A stretch of 64,000 nt of DNA, from NCBI GenBank assembly GCA_020636325.1, contig JACJYC010000007.1, positions 1-64,000 of the forward strand. The letters are read 5' to 3'. Below are positions 34,174 through 42,252 of the stretch, one piece after another. Made by a program: the position numbers and the translations under genes. Below the pieces are notes generated by a model that saw nothing but the letters and a program-made list of their open reading frames with translations, did not search any database and was not told where the DNA came from. This stretch comes from Lewinellaceae bacterium (GTDB lineage: Bacteria > Bacteroidota > Bacteroidia > Chitinophagales > Saprospiraceae). The stretch's first letter is position 1. The number at the start of each line of letters is the position of its first letter.

Positions 34174-34788
34174 ATGCACCCGCCCACCCGCCTGCCGGCC
34201 GATTTTTATCAGAACGACGACGTAGTGGCCGTCGCAAGGGATCTGCTGGGCAATTACCTGGTCACTTGTTTTGACGGACAGGTCACCTCGGGCAGGATCG
34301 TGGAAACGGAGGCCTACCGCGCACCGGAGGATAAGGCCTGCCACGCCTACGGCAACCGGCGCACCAAACGAACGGAGGTCATGTTCAGCGCGGGCGGCGT
34401 TGCCTATATCTACCTTTGTTACGGCATTCATCACCTTTTCAATGTGGTGACCGGCCCCGAAGGTTCAGCCCACGCCGTACTGATCCGGGCTGTCGAACCG
34501 GCTGACAACATCCCCCTGATGCTGGAAAGGCGTAAAATGCAAAACCTTAAACCACAATTAACTGCGGGTCCCGGCGTTATGAGTATGGCCCTCGGCATCC
34601 GTACCGACTGGACAGGGCACGACATGACCGCTCCCGACAGCCTCATCTGGATAGAAGACCGGAATGGGTCGCCGAACGAACACGGGATTGCCAGCGGCCC
34701 GCGTATCGGCGTCGGCTATGCCGGCGAATGCGCCGACTGGCCCTGGCGGTTCTGGATCCCAGGGTCGCCGTGGGTGAGCAAGGGGTGA
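34174..34788 (+). CDS. DNA-3-methyladenine glycosylase (AAG/MPG family)
   Basis: 204 residues. It removes alkylated purines in base-excision repair. Family hallmarks are RIVETEAYRAPEDKACHAYG (active-site Glu in ETEAY), TKRTEVMFSAGGVAYIYLCY, GIHHLFNVVTGPEG, VLIRAVEP, and GPRIGVGYAGE near the end. Length and ends match the AAG-type family. It sits alone between two repeat-rich spacers. Confidence 0.93.
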   Translation: MHPPTRLPADFYQNDDVVAVARDLLGNYLVTCFDGQVTSGRIVETEAYRAPEDKACHAYGNRRTKRTEVMFSAGGVAYIYLCYGIHHLFNVVTGPEGSAHAVLIRAVEPADNIPLMLERRKMQNLKPQLTAGPGVMSMALGIRTDWTGHDMTAPDSLIWIEDRNGSPNEHGIASGPRIGVGYAGECADWPWRFWIPGSPWVSKG

Positions 34789-35125
34789 TTTTATTGTTGT
34801 TTGTTTTGGTTTATTGTTGTTTATTCTGGTTTGTTGTTCATTCTGGTTTATTGTTGTTCATTTTGGTTTGTTGTTCATTCTGGTTTATTGTTGTTCATTT
34901 TGGTTTGTTGTTGTTGCCGGAACCTTACAAACAACCATCAACCATCATAAACAACCATCAACCATCATAAACAACCATCAACAATCATAAACAATCATCA
35001 ACAATCATAAACAATCATAAACAATCATAAACAATCATCAACAATCATAAACAACCATAAACAATCATAAACAATCATAAACAATCATAAACAATCATAA
35101 ACAACCATCAACAACAAACAACCAT
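34789..35125. repeat. Strand-asymmetric word repeats: TTGTTGTTCATT block then ATAAACAATCATCAAC block
   Basis: The left half (34790-34915) repeats TTCATTCTGGTTTATTGTTG words. The right half (34925-35125) repeats CAACCATCATAAACAATCAT words about 13 times. The halves are rich in complementary words (GTTGTTTAT/ATAAACAAC), so the spacer could fold on itself. No gene is supported here. Confidence 0.85.
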
Positions 35126-35144
35126 AATTCCTTCATCAACATAC

Positions 35145-36425
35145 ATGAGATACACAACTACCGTTTTTGCACTGTTGATCGCAACGGCAGCCTTTGGCCA
35201 GGAGGTCCACGAGGATGTCGTATATGAGAACAAAATCTACAATGACCAGATCAAATCCGTTAAGCTGACGGTTTCCGGGCTTCCGCTCAGCTTGCCCATC
35301 ATCAGCCTGGATTCGGATATTCCGTTGGAACTGAATTTTGACGACCTCAACCAGGATTACAGGGATTATTCCTTTACCGTAGTCCATTGCAATATGGATT
35401 GGACGCCCTCCAACCTCGTCCAACTGGATTACCTGGACGGGTTCGGGGAAGACCAGATCGAGCAATACAACTATTCTTCCCGCACGAGTACCCTCTTTAC
35501 GCATTACAGCCTGACCATTCCCAATAATTCCATGCGGCTGACCAAGTCCGGGAACTACCTGCTCATCGTTTATGATGATGAAGACGAACGGACGCCGGTG
35601 ATCACCCGGCGGTTCATGGTCGTGGATTCAAAGGTGAAGGTGACGGCCAACATGGTTCGCCCCAGCAAGGTGGAACTCGGCCGAACGCACCAGGAGATCG
35701 ACTTTGCCGCCGATTACGGAAAATTCCAGATCCGAAGCCCCCAACAGGAACTGCGGGCTTCCGTGCTGCAAAACAACCGCTGGGATATGGCCGTCATCGG
35801 CCTTTCGCCTAACTTCACCCGGCTCAATGCCGTTGTTTTTGACTACCAGAACCAGGTCGTATTCCCCGCCGGCAAGGAATTCCGGTACCTCGACATGAGA
35901 AGCCTGCGCCTGGGGTCCGAAACCCTGGCTGAATACGGATACAACGGCGCCAACTACGAGGCCTGGCAACTGCCCGATATGCAACGGTGGGACAAGCCCT
36001 ATATCTTCCGGCGCGACATCAACGGCAGCTTCGTCATTGAAACCAAGGACCAGGCCGACCAGGTGCTCTCCGCCGAATATGCCGAGGTGTTTTTTACCTT
36101 CAAATCCGAGCCCTTTTACGATGACGAACTCTATATCATCGGGGAGATGACCGACTGGAAGCTCAAGGAGGAATTCCGGATGGTGTACAACAACCGCATC
36201 AACGGCTATATCTGCAAAGCCCTGCTCAAACAGGGATACTACGAATACGAATACGTGCTTTCCCCAAATAAAAAATCCAGGGACAAGCCGCTCTACACCC
36301 ATACCGAAACGGAAGGCGACTGGTACGAAACCGAGAACCAATACACCATTCTGATCTATTATCACCCGCTAGGCGAACGATACGACCAGCTGATCGGGTA
36401 TTATCTCCTGAACTCGAATGAATGA
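35145..36425 (+). CDS. Type IX secretion system plug protein (DUF5103)
   Basis: 426 residues with a signal peptide (MRYTTTVFALLIATAAFGQ). The body shows the DUF5103/PF17116 pattern: LDSDIPLELNFDDLNQDYRD, YSFTVVHCNMDWTPSNL, QIEQYNYSSRTSTLFTHYSL, LTKSGNYLLIVYDD, and in the second half YNYEYVLSP-like strands (QGYYEYEYVLSPNKKS). In Flavobacterium the Plug protein closes the SprA translocon pore of the T9SS from the periplasmic side. Its presence fits the T9SS cargo genes in this window. No other T9SS genes are here. Confidence 0.88.
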   Translation: MRYTTTVFALLIATAAFGQEVHEDVVYENKIYNDQIKSVKLTVSGLPLSLPIISLDSDIPLELNFDDLNQDYRDYSFTVVHCNMDWTPSNLVQLDYLDGFGEDQIEQYNYSSRTSTLFTHYSLTIPNNSMRLTKSGNYLLIVYDDEDERTPVITRRFMVVDSKVKVTANMVRPSKVELGRTHQEIDFAADYGKFQIRSPQQELRASVLQNNRWDMAVIGLSPNFTRLNAVVFDYQNQVVFPAGKEFRYLDMRSLRLGSETLAEYGYNGANYEAWQLPDMQRWDKPYIFRRDINGSFVIETKDQADQVLSAEYAEVFFTFKSEPFYDDELYIIGEMTDWKLKEEFRMVYNNRINGYICKALLKQGYYEYEYVLSPNKKSRDKPLYTHTETEGDWYETENQYTILIYYHPLGERYDQLIGYYLLNSNE

Positions 36426-36553
36426 GGGTTATTTTTGATGTGTCAGCGATTCGATATCGGTGGAGATGAAAGATTGCATGCCAATTCGATAAATTCACGC
36501 GATTTCATCGAATTTAATCAACAAATTCACGCGAATTTATTGATTTTAACATT

Positions 36554-36982
36554 TCACTTCACATCCGGCGCAAAGATCTGGTCAAAATCCTGGAATGATT
36601 TGAACTCGAGGGCGTTGCCGCTTGGGTCGAAGAAGAACATGGTAGCTTGCTCGCCGACCTCTCCTTTGAAGCGCACATACGGTTCGATGATGAATTCCAC
36701 ACCGTAGTCGGTCACCTTCCGGGCCAGGTCTTCCCATTGGTCCATCGGCAGGATGGCGCCGAAGTGCTTGATGGGTACTTTTTTCCCGTCGACCGGGTTG
36801 GCCTGGGGCTCGGCCATCTCCTGCTCGGTGAGGTGAGCGGAGATCTGGTGCCCCCAGAAATTGAAATCGATCCATCGCTCGGCGGTACGTCCGACCTCGC
36901 AACCTAAAAGCCCTTCGTAAAAATTGCGGGTTTCGGCCAGGTTCTTGACCGGAAAAGCCAGATGAAAAGGTGTGGTATGCAT
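36554..36982 (-). CDS. VOC family (glyoxalase/bleomycin-resistance-like) protein
   Basis: 142 residues from the ATG at 36982; the open frame upstream runs into a mobile element and is not coding. Two beta-alpha-beta-beta-beta units are present: FHLAFPVKNLAETRNFYEGL with GCEVGRTAERWIDFNFWGHQ, then HFGAILPMDQWEDLARKV and MFFFDPSGNALEFKSF. Metal ligands of the family (His8, Glu near the end in ALEFKS) are in place. The substrate cannot be told. Confidence 0.85.
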   Translation of the reverse strand: MHTTPFHLAFPVKNLAETRNFYEGLLGCEVGRTAERWIDFNFWGHQISAHLTEQEMAEPQANPVDGKKVPIKHFGAILPMDQWEDLARKVTDYGVEFIIEPYVRFKGEVGEQATMFFFDPSGNALEFKSFQDFDQIFAPDVK

Positions 36983-37042
36983 GTTTTTCTTTTTGGATGC
37001 AATTTCCGGTTTTTTGGGATTATATTCTGTTGATGCGTTGAA

Positions 37043-37196
37043 TTGTTGATCTGGTGGTTCGAATCCCCAGATAAGCCTGCTCAAAATAGTGTTTTCCCGC
37101 AAAGGCAAAAAGACACAAAATTCTAATTTTCAACACGTTGTGCGTGTAAAAAATTCTGTTGGCACAAAATTCTGAACGATCCCCCCAGATCAACAA
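37043..37196. repeat. Inverted repeat split by the mobile element
   Basis: TTGTTGATCTGG at 37043-37054 and its exact reverse complement CCAGATCAACAA at 37185-37196. Without the element and one copy of its target duplication, the two arms would be 12 bases apart around TTCGAA, forming a strong hairpin. The element entered the right side of this hairpin. Confidence 0.7.
37073..37182. mobile_element. 110-bp MITE-like element, copy B, with 8-bp target duplication
   Basis: Same length and order as copy A: TGCTCAAAATAGTGTTTTC at the left, CGCAAAGGC, a hairpin ACACG/CGTGT in the same place as the copy A hairpin but with different paired bases, and GTTGGCACAAAATTCTGAAC at the right. It is flanked by CCCCAGAT at 37065-37072 and 37183-37190. 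It has no coding capacity. It lies between the VOC gene and the DUF4197 gene. Confidence 0.85.
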
Positions 37197-37259
37197 ATCA
37201 ACAAGATTCCCGCTGCCTGCTCCAACTTGCGGTTTATGCGACGCAAGCTTTTACGTCCG

Positions 37260-37976
37260 CTACTTGTTATCCTGCTTGGCGAACACCTTCTTCAGCAGAT
37301 CGCTGGTCCGGGCGCTGAGGTTGGAGCGGATGTTCAATTCCTCTTTTTCCACCATGGAGAACAGGCCTTTCAGCGCTTCCTGGGTCACGTAGTCGCCGAG
37401 GTCGGGGTTGACCTGATCGATGAACGGGATCTTGTTGTAGGCCGTCACGGCGTCCGACCAGTATTTGCGGGCGTTGAACTTGTCCAGCGATTGGGTGATG
37501 ACCGGGCTGAAAGCCTTGTAAAGCGAATCGCTGGTGGTGCGGTTGAGGTACGAAGTAGCGGCATTGTCGGGCCCCATGAGGATGCCCATGGCGTCGTCGA
37601 AGGTCATCTGCTTGATGGCGTTCACAAAGATGGGCTTGGCCGATTTGGCGGCGTCTTCCGCACCCCGGTTGATCTTTTCCAGAATGACATTCTCGACATC
37701 CGAAAAACCGGGGATCAACTTCAGTTTATCGGTCACCTTGCGGGCTTCGGCCGGCAATTCGATCTTGTACTGACTTTTGAAGTAGCCGTCCAGTTGCGAC
37801 AGCTGGTCCGAGCCTTTTCCGATGCCGATGGTCAGGGCTTCTTTCAACCCGGAAGCGACTTCGGAGGTGGTCAGTTCGCCGTTTTTGAGCCGGTTCAGGG
37901 CATCCTGGACTTCCTGGGGCGTACAGCCTGCAAACAGCAGAACGACGATCAAACCGAGAAAAAGGGTATTGCGCAT
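37260..37976 (-). CDS. DUF4197 family lipoprotein
   Basis: 238 residues from the ATG at 37976, with a lipoprotein signal (MRNTLFLGLIVVLLFAGC, Cys18). The helical body matches DUF4197: ASGLKEALTIGIGKGSDQLS, PAEARKVTDKLKLIPG, INRGAEDAAKSAKPIFVNAI, MTFDDAMGILMGPDNAATSY, and VTQEALKGLFSMVEKEELNI. The function of the family is unknown; members are periplasmic or outer-membrane-anchored. Confidence 0.9.
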   Translation of the reverse strand: MRNTLFLGLIVVLLFAGCTPQEVQDALNRLKNGELTTSEVASGLKEALTIGIGKGSDQLSQLDGYFKSQYKIELPAEARKVTDKLKLIPGFSDVENVILEKINRGAEDAAKSAKPIFVNAIKQMTFDDAMGILMGPDNAATSYLNRTTSDSLYKAFSPVITQSLDKFNARKYWSDAVTAYNKIPFIDQVNPDLGDYVTQEALKGLFSMVEKEELNIRSNLSARTSDLLKKVFAKQDNK

Positions 37977-38095
37977 GATGTAAATTTTGGATTTGAATAA
38001 ATATAGTTTTTGCATTAGACGAGCCGAAGCTGCCTGAATAACGAATTGCACGGTCCTTTTTATGTTAGGGAAATGTTATTCCGTGATTGAAAAGA

Positions 38096-38494
38096 TCAGG
38101 CCTCCAGCAATTTGATGGCCAGCTGCAGCGGAAGCAGGAACAACCCCGTATTGATTTCCACGGCTGCGGCTTCGACCCGGCCGCCCAACGGCGGGTTCAG
38201 TTTGCGCAGCTTGAGCCTGACGCCCTTGACCTGCTCGAAATAACCTTCAATCCGGTCGACAATGCGCTGGGCCAACGTCTCGATCAGGTCGGAAGTGTCC
38301 CGCATTTCCACCTCGCAAAACCGGTAAATGGTCTCATAGTTAACGGTCTTGCCCAGGTCGTCCTCCTCTGCCGCAGCTTCCGTGTCGACATACACCGAAA
38401 CATCCAGCACAAAATCGTTGCCCATCAGCTGCTCTTCCGGGTGGAAGCCGTGGTCGCCGTGGATATGAATGCCTTCGAGGGAAATTATCGTCAT
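38096..38494 (-). CDS. folB: Dihydroneopterin aldolase
   Basis: 132 residues. It converts dihydroneopterin to 6-hydroxymethyl-dihydropterin in folate synthesis. Family motifs are ISLEGIHIHGDHGFHPEEQ at the start, LGKTVNYETIYRFCE, SDLIETLAQRIVDRI, and KLNPPLGGRVEAAAVEI with the Lys of the active site. The first residues and length are standard. The terminal LFLLPLQLAIKLLEA is a few residues longer than usual. Confidence 0.92.
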   Translation of the reverse strand: MTIISLEGIHIHGDHGFHPEEQLMGNDFVLDVSVYVDTEAAAEEDDLGKTVNYETIYRFCEVEMRDTSDLIETLAQRIVDRIEGYFEQVKGVRLKLRKLNPPLGGRVEAAAVEINTGLFLLPLQLAIKLLEA

Positions 38495-38513
38495 ACGGTT
38501 TCGGTTTGTTAGA

Positions 38514-38600
38514 GAAGGAAGAGGGCGAGAGAGGGTGAGAGGGTGAGAGGGTGAGGGCGAGAGAGGGTGAGAGAGGGTGAGAGGGTGAGAGGGTAAAAGT
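38514..38600. repeat. GTGAGAGGG microsatellite-like repeat
   Basis: About ten words of GAGAGGGTGAGAGGG and GAGGGCGAGA. The same motif is at 45580-45673. The surrounding 38495-38756 spacer also has CTCTCACCCGCTCT-type pyrimidine words on the same strand, so it could pair with itself. No gene is seen. Confidence 0.85.
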
Positions 38601-38756
38601 GTTACCTTTTTCTGCTCTCACCCGCTCTATCTCTCTTACGCTCCTCCGCACCCACTCTCTCCGGCTCACCCTTCCCAATTTCAAAGGTAGGCAATCCGGT
38701 CAACAAACCGCACAATAAAATTTGGCGCGCTGAAGATTCCGTTATTTCAAATAGTG

Positions 38757-38764
38757 TACCTTTG
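38757..38764 (+). promoter_or_regulatory. -7 box TACCTTTG for the acyl-CoA dehydrogenase gene
   Basis: An exact TAnnTTTG match 40 bases before the ATG at 38804. No good -33 element at the expected distance. Confidence 0.55.
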
Positions 38765-38803
38765 CGCCGTTATTCCTAACCAAATTCATCTGAAATATTC
38801 ATT

Positions 38804-40018
38804 ATGGCAACTCCTCACAACGCCGAAATAAACCGGAAAGCCAAAGAAGACCGCTTCCAGGGACACGATTATTACAATATCGACGAACTGCTGAACGAAG
38901 ACCATCTGCTGGCGCGCGATGCCGTCCGGACCTGGGTCAAGCAGGAAGTTTCCCCCATTATTGAAGACTACGCCAACCGGGCTGAATGCCCCACCCACCT
39001 GTTCAAAGGCCTGGCTGAGATCGGCGCATTCGGCCCCAGCCTGCCGGCAGAATACGGCGGCGGCGGCATGGACGAGATCGCGTACGGCGTCATCATGCAG
39101 GAGCTGGAGCGCGGCGATTCGGGGATCCGCTCCATGGCATCCGTACAGGGATCGCTCGTGATGTATCCGATCTACCGTTTCGGTTCGGAGGAGCAGAAAC
39201 GCAAATACCTGCCCAAGCTGGGCGCCGGTGAGTTCATCGGCTGTTTCGGGCTGACCGAACCCGACCACGGTTCCAACCCCTCCGGCATGGTCACGCATGT
39301 GAGGGACGACGGCGACGCCTATATCCTCAACGGCGCAAAAATGTGGATCACCAATTCGCCGGTAGCCGATATCGCGGTGGTCTGGGCCCGCGATGAGGAA
39401 GGCAAGATCCGGGGCATGATCGTAGAGAAGGATTTCAAAGGTTTTTCAGCGCCTGAGATCCATGGCAAGTGGTCGCTGCGCGCTTCCATCACCGGCGAAC
39501 TGGTATTCGAAGACGTCCGGGTGCCCAAAGCCAATGTACTGCCGGAAGTGGCCAGCATGCGCGGTCCGCTTTCCTGCCTCTCCAAGGCGCGTTACGGCAT
39601 CGCCTGGGGCGCTATCGGGGCTGCCATGGACTGCTACGATTCCGCGCTTCGTTACAGCCTCGAACGCACGCAGTTCGGCAAACCCATCGGGCAATTCCAG
39701 CTGACCCAGAAGAAACTGGCCGAAATGATCACCGAGATCACCAAAGCGCAACTCCTGGCCTGGCGCCTGGGTACGCTCGCCAACCAGGGTAAGGCAACGC
39801 CCGGTCAGATCTCCATGGCCAAACGCAACAATGTGAACATGGCACTGGAAATCGCCCGCGAAGCCCGCCAGATCCACGGCGGCATGGGGATCACCAACGA
39901 GTACCCGATCATGCGCCATATGATGAACCTGGAAACCGTGCTGACCTACGAAGGCACCCACGATATCCACCTGCTCATCACGGGGCACGATGTCACCGGG
40001 CTGGATGCGTTTAAGTAA
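38804..40018 (+). CDS. Acyl-CoA dehydrogenase, glutaryl-CoA dehydrogenase-like
   Basis: 404 residues, full length. FAD-dependent alpha,beta-oxidation of an acyl-CoA. Motifs are FGLTEPDHGSNPSGM (flavin site), GAKMWITNSPVADI, GKWSLRASITGELVFEDVRV, RTQFGKPIGQFQLTQKKLAE, and REARQIHGGMGITNEYP. The catalytic base is Glu383 in TYEGTHDIH. This pattern is closest to glutaryl-CoA dehydrogenases (lysine/tryptophan degradation), but a related substrate is possible. It has its own promoter and no pathway neighbours. Confidence 0.92.
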   Translation: MATPHNAEINRKAKEDRFQGHDYYNIDELLNEDHLLARDAVRTWVKQEVSPIIEDYANRAECPTHLFKGLAEIGAFGPSLPAEYGGGGMDEIAYGVIMQELERGDSGIRSMASVQGSLVMYPIYRFGSEEQKRKYLPKLGAGEFIGCFGLTEPDHGSNPSGMVTHVRDDGDAYILNGAKMWITNSPVADIAVVWARDEEGKIRGMIVEKDFKGFSAPEIHGKWSLRASITGELVFEDVRVPKANVLPEVASMRGPLSCLSKARYGIAWGAIGAAMDCYDSALRYSLERTQFGKPIGQFQLTQKKLAEMITEITKAQLLAWRLGTLANQGKATPGQISMAKRNNVNMALEIAREARQIHGGMGITNEYPIMRHMMNLETVLTYEGTHDIHLLITGHDVTGLDAFK

Positions 40019-40026
40019 TTGATTCG

Positions 40027-40085
40027 CCACGCCGCGGCGTGGTCGATTGATTCCACCGCCCGCCGAAGCGTCAGCGAAGGTGGGG
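40027..40085. repeat. 16-bp palindrome followed by CCACCGCC palindromic element
   Basis: CCACGCCGCGGCGTGG at 40027-40042 (identical to 24002-24017), then CCACCGCCCGCCGAAGCGTC...GAAGGTGGGG at 40053-40085. Beyond it come CAGTTCCTCGATTC words and, from 40210, ACTTACGACTTACAACTT words and GAAGACTGAA triplets. No gene is seen between 40019 and 40436. Confidence 0.85.
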
Positions 40086-40383
40086 ATTGATTCGATTGGT
40101 TTTGCTTTCAGTTCCTCGATTCTTCTCCAAAGGAGTCCCTTCGGGGCAGTTCCTCGATTCCTCAATAAATAATTGATTCGATCAGGCGTCCGTTGTAAGG
40201 CCTAAGCATCGCCTGCCCCTCCACTTACAACTTACGACCTACAACTTACAACTTACAACTTACGACTTACGACTTACAACTTACAACTTACGACTTACAA
40301 CTTACGACTGAAGACTGAAGACTGAAGACTGAATTTTTACCCTTTACCTACAATAATTCACCGTTTCCTGCTAATTTTATGCC

Positions 40384-40414
40384 TTTGGGAAATAATTTAG
40401 CCGTTTTATATCGT
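40384..40414 (+). promoter_or_regulatory. Promoter-like TTTG, N19, TATATCGT
   Basis: TTTG at 40384-40387, exactly 19 bases, then TATATCGT, a two-mismatch version of TAnnTTTG. It lies just upstream of the OmpA-family gene. A six-codon ORF begins a few bases later. Confidence 0.4.
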
Positions 40415-40419
40415 TAACT

Positions 40420-40440
40420 ATGAAACGACGTTATTTATGA
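40420..40440 (+). CDS. Possible 6-codon leader ORF (MKRRYL)
   Basis: ATG at 40420, stop TGA at 40438-40440. The stop overlaps the ATG of the OmpA-family gene at 40437 in the form ATGA. Such an overlap could couple translation. It is too short to be certain. Confidence 0.25.
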   Translation: MKRRYL

Positions 40441-41645
40441 AGTGGAGAAATTATATTTTGTCCTTCCTTGCTGTTATGGCAGGAGGGCTTACCTATGGCC
40501 AGGATCTGGGGGATACGGTATACTTGTCAAATCCGTCTTTTGAAGATTATCCGCGTGCCGGCAGGCAACCCATGGGTTGGTATGACTGCGGTTTCCCCAA
40601 TGAAACCCCTCCTGACGTCCAGCCTGACCCTACTTTCAGCGTCAATAAACCGGCCATCCACGGCAATACCTACCTGGGTATGGTGGTGCGGGACAATGAA
40701 ACCTGGGAATCGGTTTCGCAGCGGCTTAGCAGGCCCTTGAAAAAAGGCAAATGTTATTCCTTCAGCATTTACCTGTCCCGGTCGGATGAATATTACAGCC
40801 AAAGCAGGATCACCAACGAACCGGCCAATTACGTTACGCCCGCCAAGATCCGCATCTACGGCGGCTACGGCTATTGCGATAAAAGCTATATGCTGGCCGA
40901 AAGCAACCTGATCACCAATACCCGCTGGATACTCCACGAATTCCGGTTTGAGCCCATCGGCGACTACTCCTACATCACCATCGAGGCTTATTACCAGACG
41001 CCAACCCTTTTCCCGTACAACGGTAACGTGCTGCTGGACAAAGCTTCTTCGATCGATCCGATCCCCTGTGAGGAACAGGTGGCCAAGAACGATCCGCCGC
41101 CGCCGCCCAAAGTGGATCCGACACCGCCCAAACCCAAGAACACCACCCCTGTAAAGAAACAGGATCAGAAATCTCCGCCGGATGCGGTCAAACCGGAAGA
41201 GCCCAAAGTTGCCGTCGCCACGCCCAAACCCAAAACGCCGGTAGCGGACGAGGAGGTATTTCAGGGCGTCAAGCGCAGCCAATTGAAAGAAGGCACGATC
41301 ATCAGTATCGACAAACTTTATTTTGAAGCCAATAAGGCCATCATAAAAAAGGAATCCTTCCCGAAACTCGAAGAAGTTTATCAGTTCCTCAATTCCAATG
41401 ACGACCTCGTTGTCGAAATCGGCGGCCATACCAACGGCCTGGCCGGCCCGTCATTTGCCGATGAACTGTCCACGGAAAGAGCCAAGGCCGTCGCCGACTT
41501 CCTGGTCAAAAAAGGTATCGACGATTCCAGGCTGCAATTCAAAGGCTATGGCCGCAATGTCCCCATCGCGGATAACGGCACCATCGAAGGCCGGAGAAAG
41601 AACCAGCGCGTGGAGATCAAGATCCTTGGGTTTAAACGGGGGTAG
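40437..41645 (+). CDS. OmpA family outer-membrane protein
   Basis: 402 residues. A signal peptide (MKWRNYILSFLAVMAGGLTYG) leads to a beta-sandwich of about 190 residues (VYLSNPSFEDYPR, KGKCYSFSIYLSRSDEYY, ILHEFRFEPIGDYSYITIEA). This is like the carbohydrate-binding-type N-terminal domains seen in Bacteroidota OmpA proteins. Next comes a proline/lysine-rich linker (about 218-275). An OmpA/MotB peptidoglycan-binding domain spans about 290-400 (LYFEANKAIIKKESFPKLEE, DLVVEIGGHTN, LSTERAKAVADFLVKKGI, GRRKNQRVEIKI). It probably anchors the outer membrane to the cell wall. A terminator follows. Confidence 0.9.
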   Translation: MKWRNYILSFLAVMAGGLTYGQDLGDTVYLSNPSFEDYPRAGRQPMGWYDCGFPNETPPDVQPDPTFSVNKPAIHGNTYLGMVVRDNETWESVSQRLSRPLKKGKCYSFSIYLSRSDEYYSQSRITNEPANYVTPAKIRIYGGYGYCDKSYMLAESNLITNTRWILHEFRFEPIGDYSYITIEAYYQTPTLFPYNGNVLLDKASSIDPIPCEEQVAKNDPPPPPKVDPTPPKPKNTTPVKKQDQKSPPDAVKPEEPKVAVATPKPKTPVADEEVFQGVKRSQLKEGTIISIDKLYFEANKAIIKKESFPKLEEVYQFLNSNDDLVVEIGGHTNGLAGPSFADELSTERAKAVADFLVKKGIDDSRLQFKGYGRNVPIADNGTIEGRRKNQRVEIKILGFKRG

Positions 41646-41657
41646 GCTGAGGACAAG

Positions 41658-41716
41658 GATAAAGGTTAAAGGTTAAAGGTTAAAGGATAAAGATTAAAGG
41701 TTAAAGGTTAAAGAGA
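41658..41716. repeat. AAAGGTT heptamer repeat
   Basis: About seven copies of AAAGGTTA with variants AAAGGATA/AAAGATTA. Same family as 22918-22955. Confidence 0.85.
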
Positions 41717-41742
41717 GGAGGAACCGTTTCGGTTAAAAAAGG

Positions 41743-41779
41743 AACCCGGAGCCGCTGCGTGAGCGACTCCGGGTTTTTT
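41743..41779. terminator. Bidirectional rho-independent terminator
   Basis: AACCCGGAGCCGC pairs with GCGACTCCGGGTT (one mismatch) and ends in TTTTTT. An AAAAAA run at 41735-41740 on the left serves the facing minus-strand gene. Confidence 0.85.
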
Positions 41780-41801
41780 CGTTCATGTTCATGGTGAAAA
41801 A

Positions 41802-41993
41802 TTACCGCGTCATGCGGGAAATGCCCTGGCTAAGCCGGTGAGCGATCTTGCCCACCAGTATGCTGGAGATCAGTCCCATCGGCAATCCGATGGTCATGCT
41901 GTTGATCAGATAGCCAAAACACAATCCGAGGACCAATCCCAAGGCTAACCACACACCAAACATCGATTTGGGATTCGAAAATTGCGCTGTCAT
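41802..41993 (-). CDS. Small membrane protein with two hydrophobic segments
   Basis: 63 residues. Two glycine-rich membrane segments (FGVWLALGLVLGLCFGYLI and GLPMGLISSILVGKI) are followed by a basic tail (RLSQGISRMTR). I do not recognise a family; it resembles short glycine-zipper membrane proteins. The gene lies convergent to the OmpA gene and shares its terminator. The 41994-42252 spacer is AT-rich with no gene seen. Confidence 0.6.
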   Translation of the reverse strand: MTAQFSNPKSMFGVWLALGLVLGLCFGYLINSMTIGLPMGLISSILVGKIAHRLSQGISRMTR

Positions 41994-42252
41994 TTTATTT
42001 TGATTTAATTAAACTATTGATTTTTTCTTTGCTATTCCATTCATCTCTTGAAATAAAGTTCCAAAATATTTGTCACTATTTTCATTGATTCATGGAATTA
42101 TGTTGCAAAAGTACACTCATTTTTACATTTAGACAAAATTTTATTAAAAAAGTCACTTAAATTAACGCTTTTCGCCCTGTTTGGTTGAAACCCGGATTCC
42201 AAATTTTAGCAACCCCGGAAATGAAAAGGTGTCTTTCAAGAAAAAAAGTGCC

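Noticed and set aside
34728..34970. Hydrophobic plus-strand frame like a small membrane protein.
   Set aside because: It is the TTGTTGTTCATT word repeat read in one frame, and it overlaps the glycosylase gene end.
37055..37068. GGTTCGAATCCCC looks like the T-loop of a tRNA.
   Set aside because: No acceptor, D or anticodon arms can be drawn around it; the sequence is the loop of the inverted repeat split by the mobile element.
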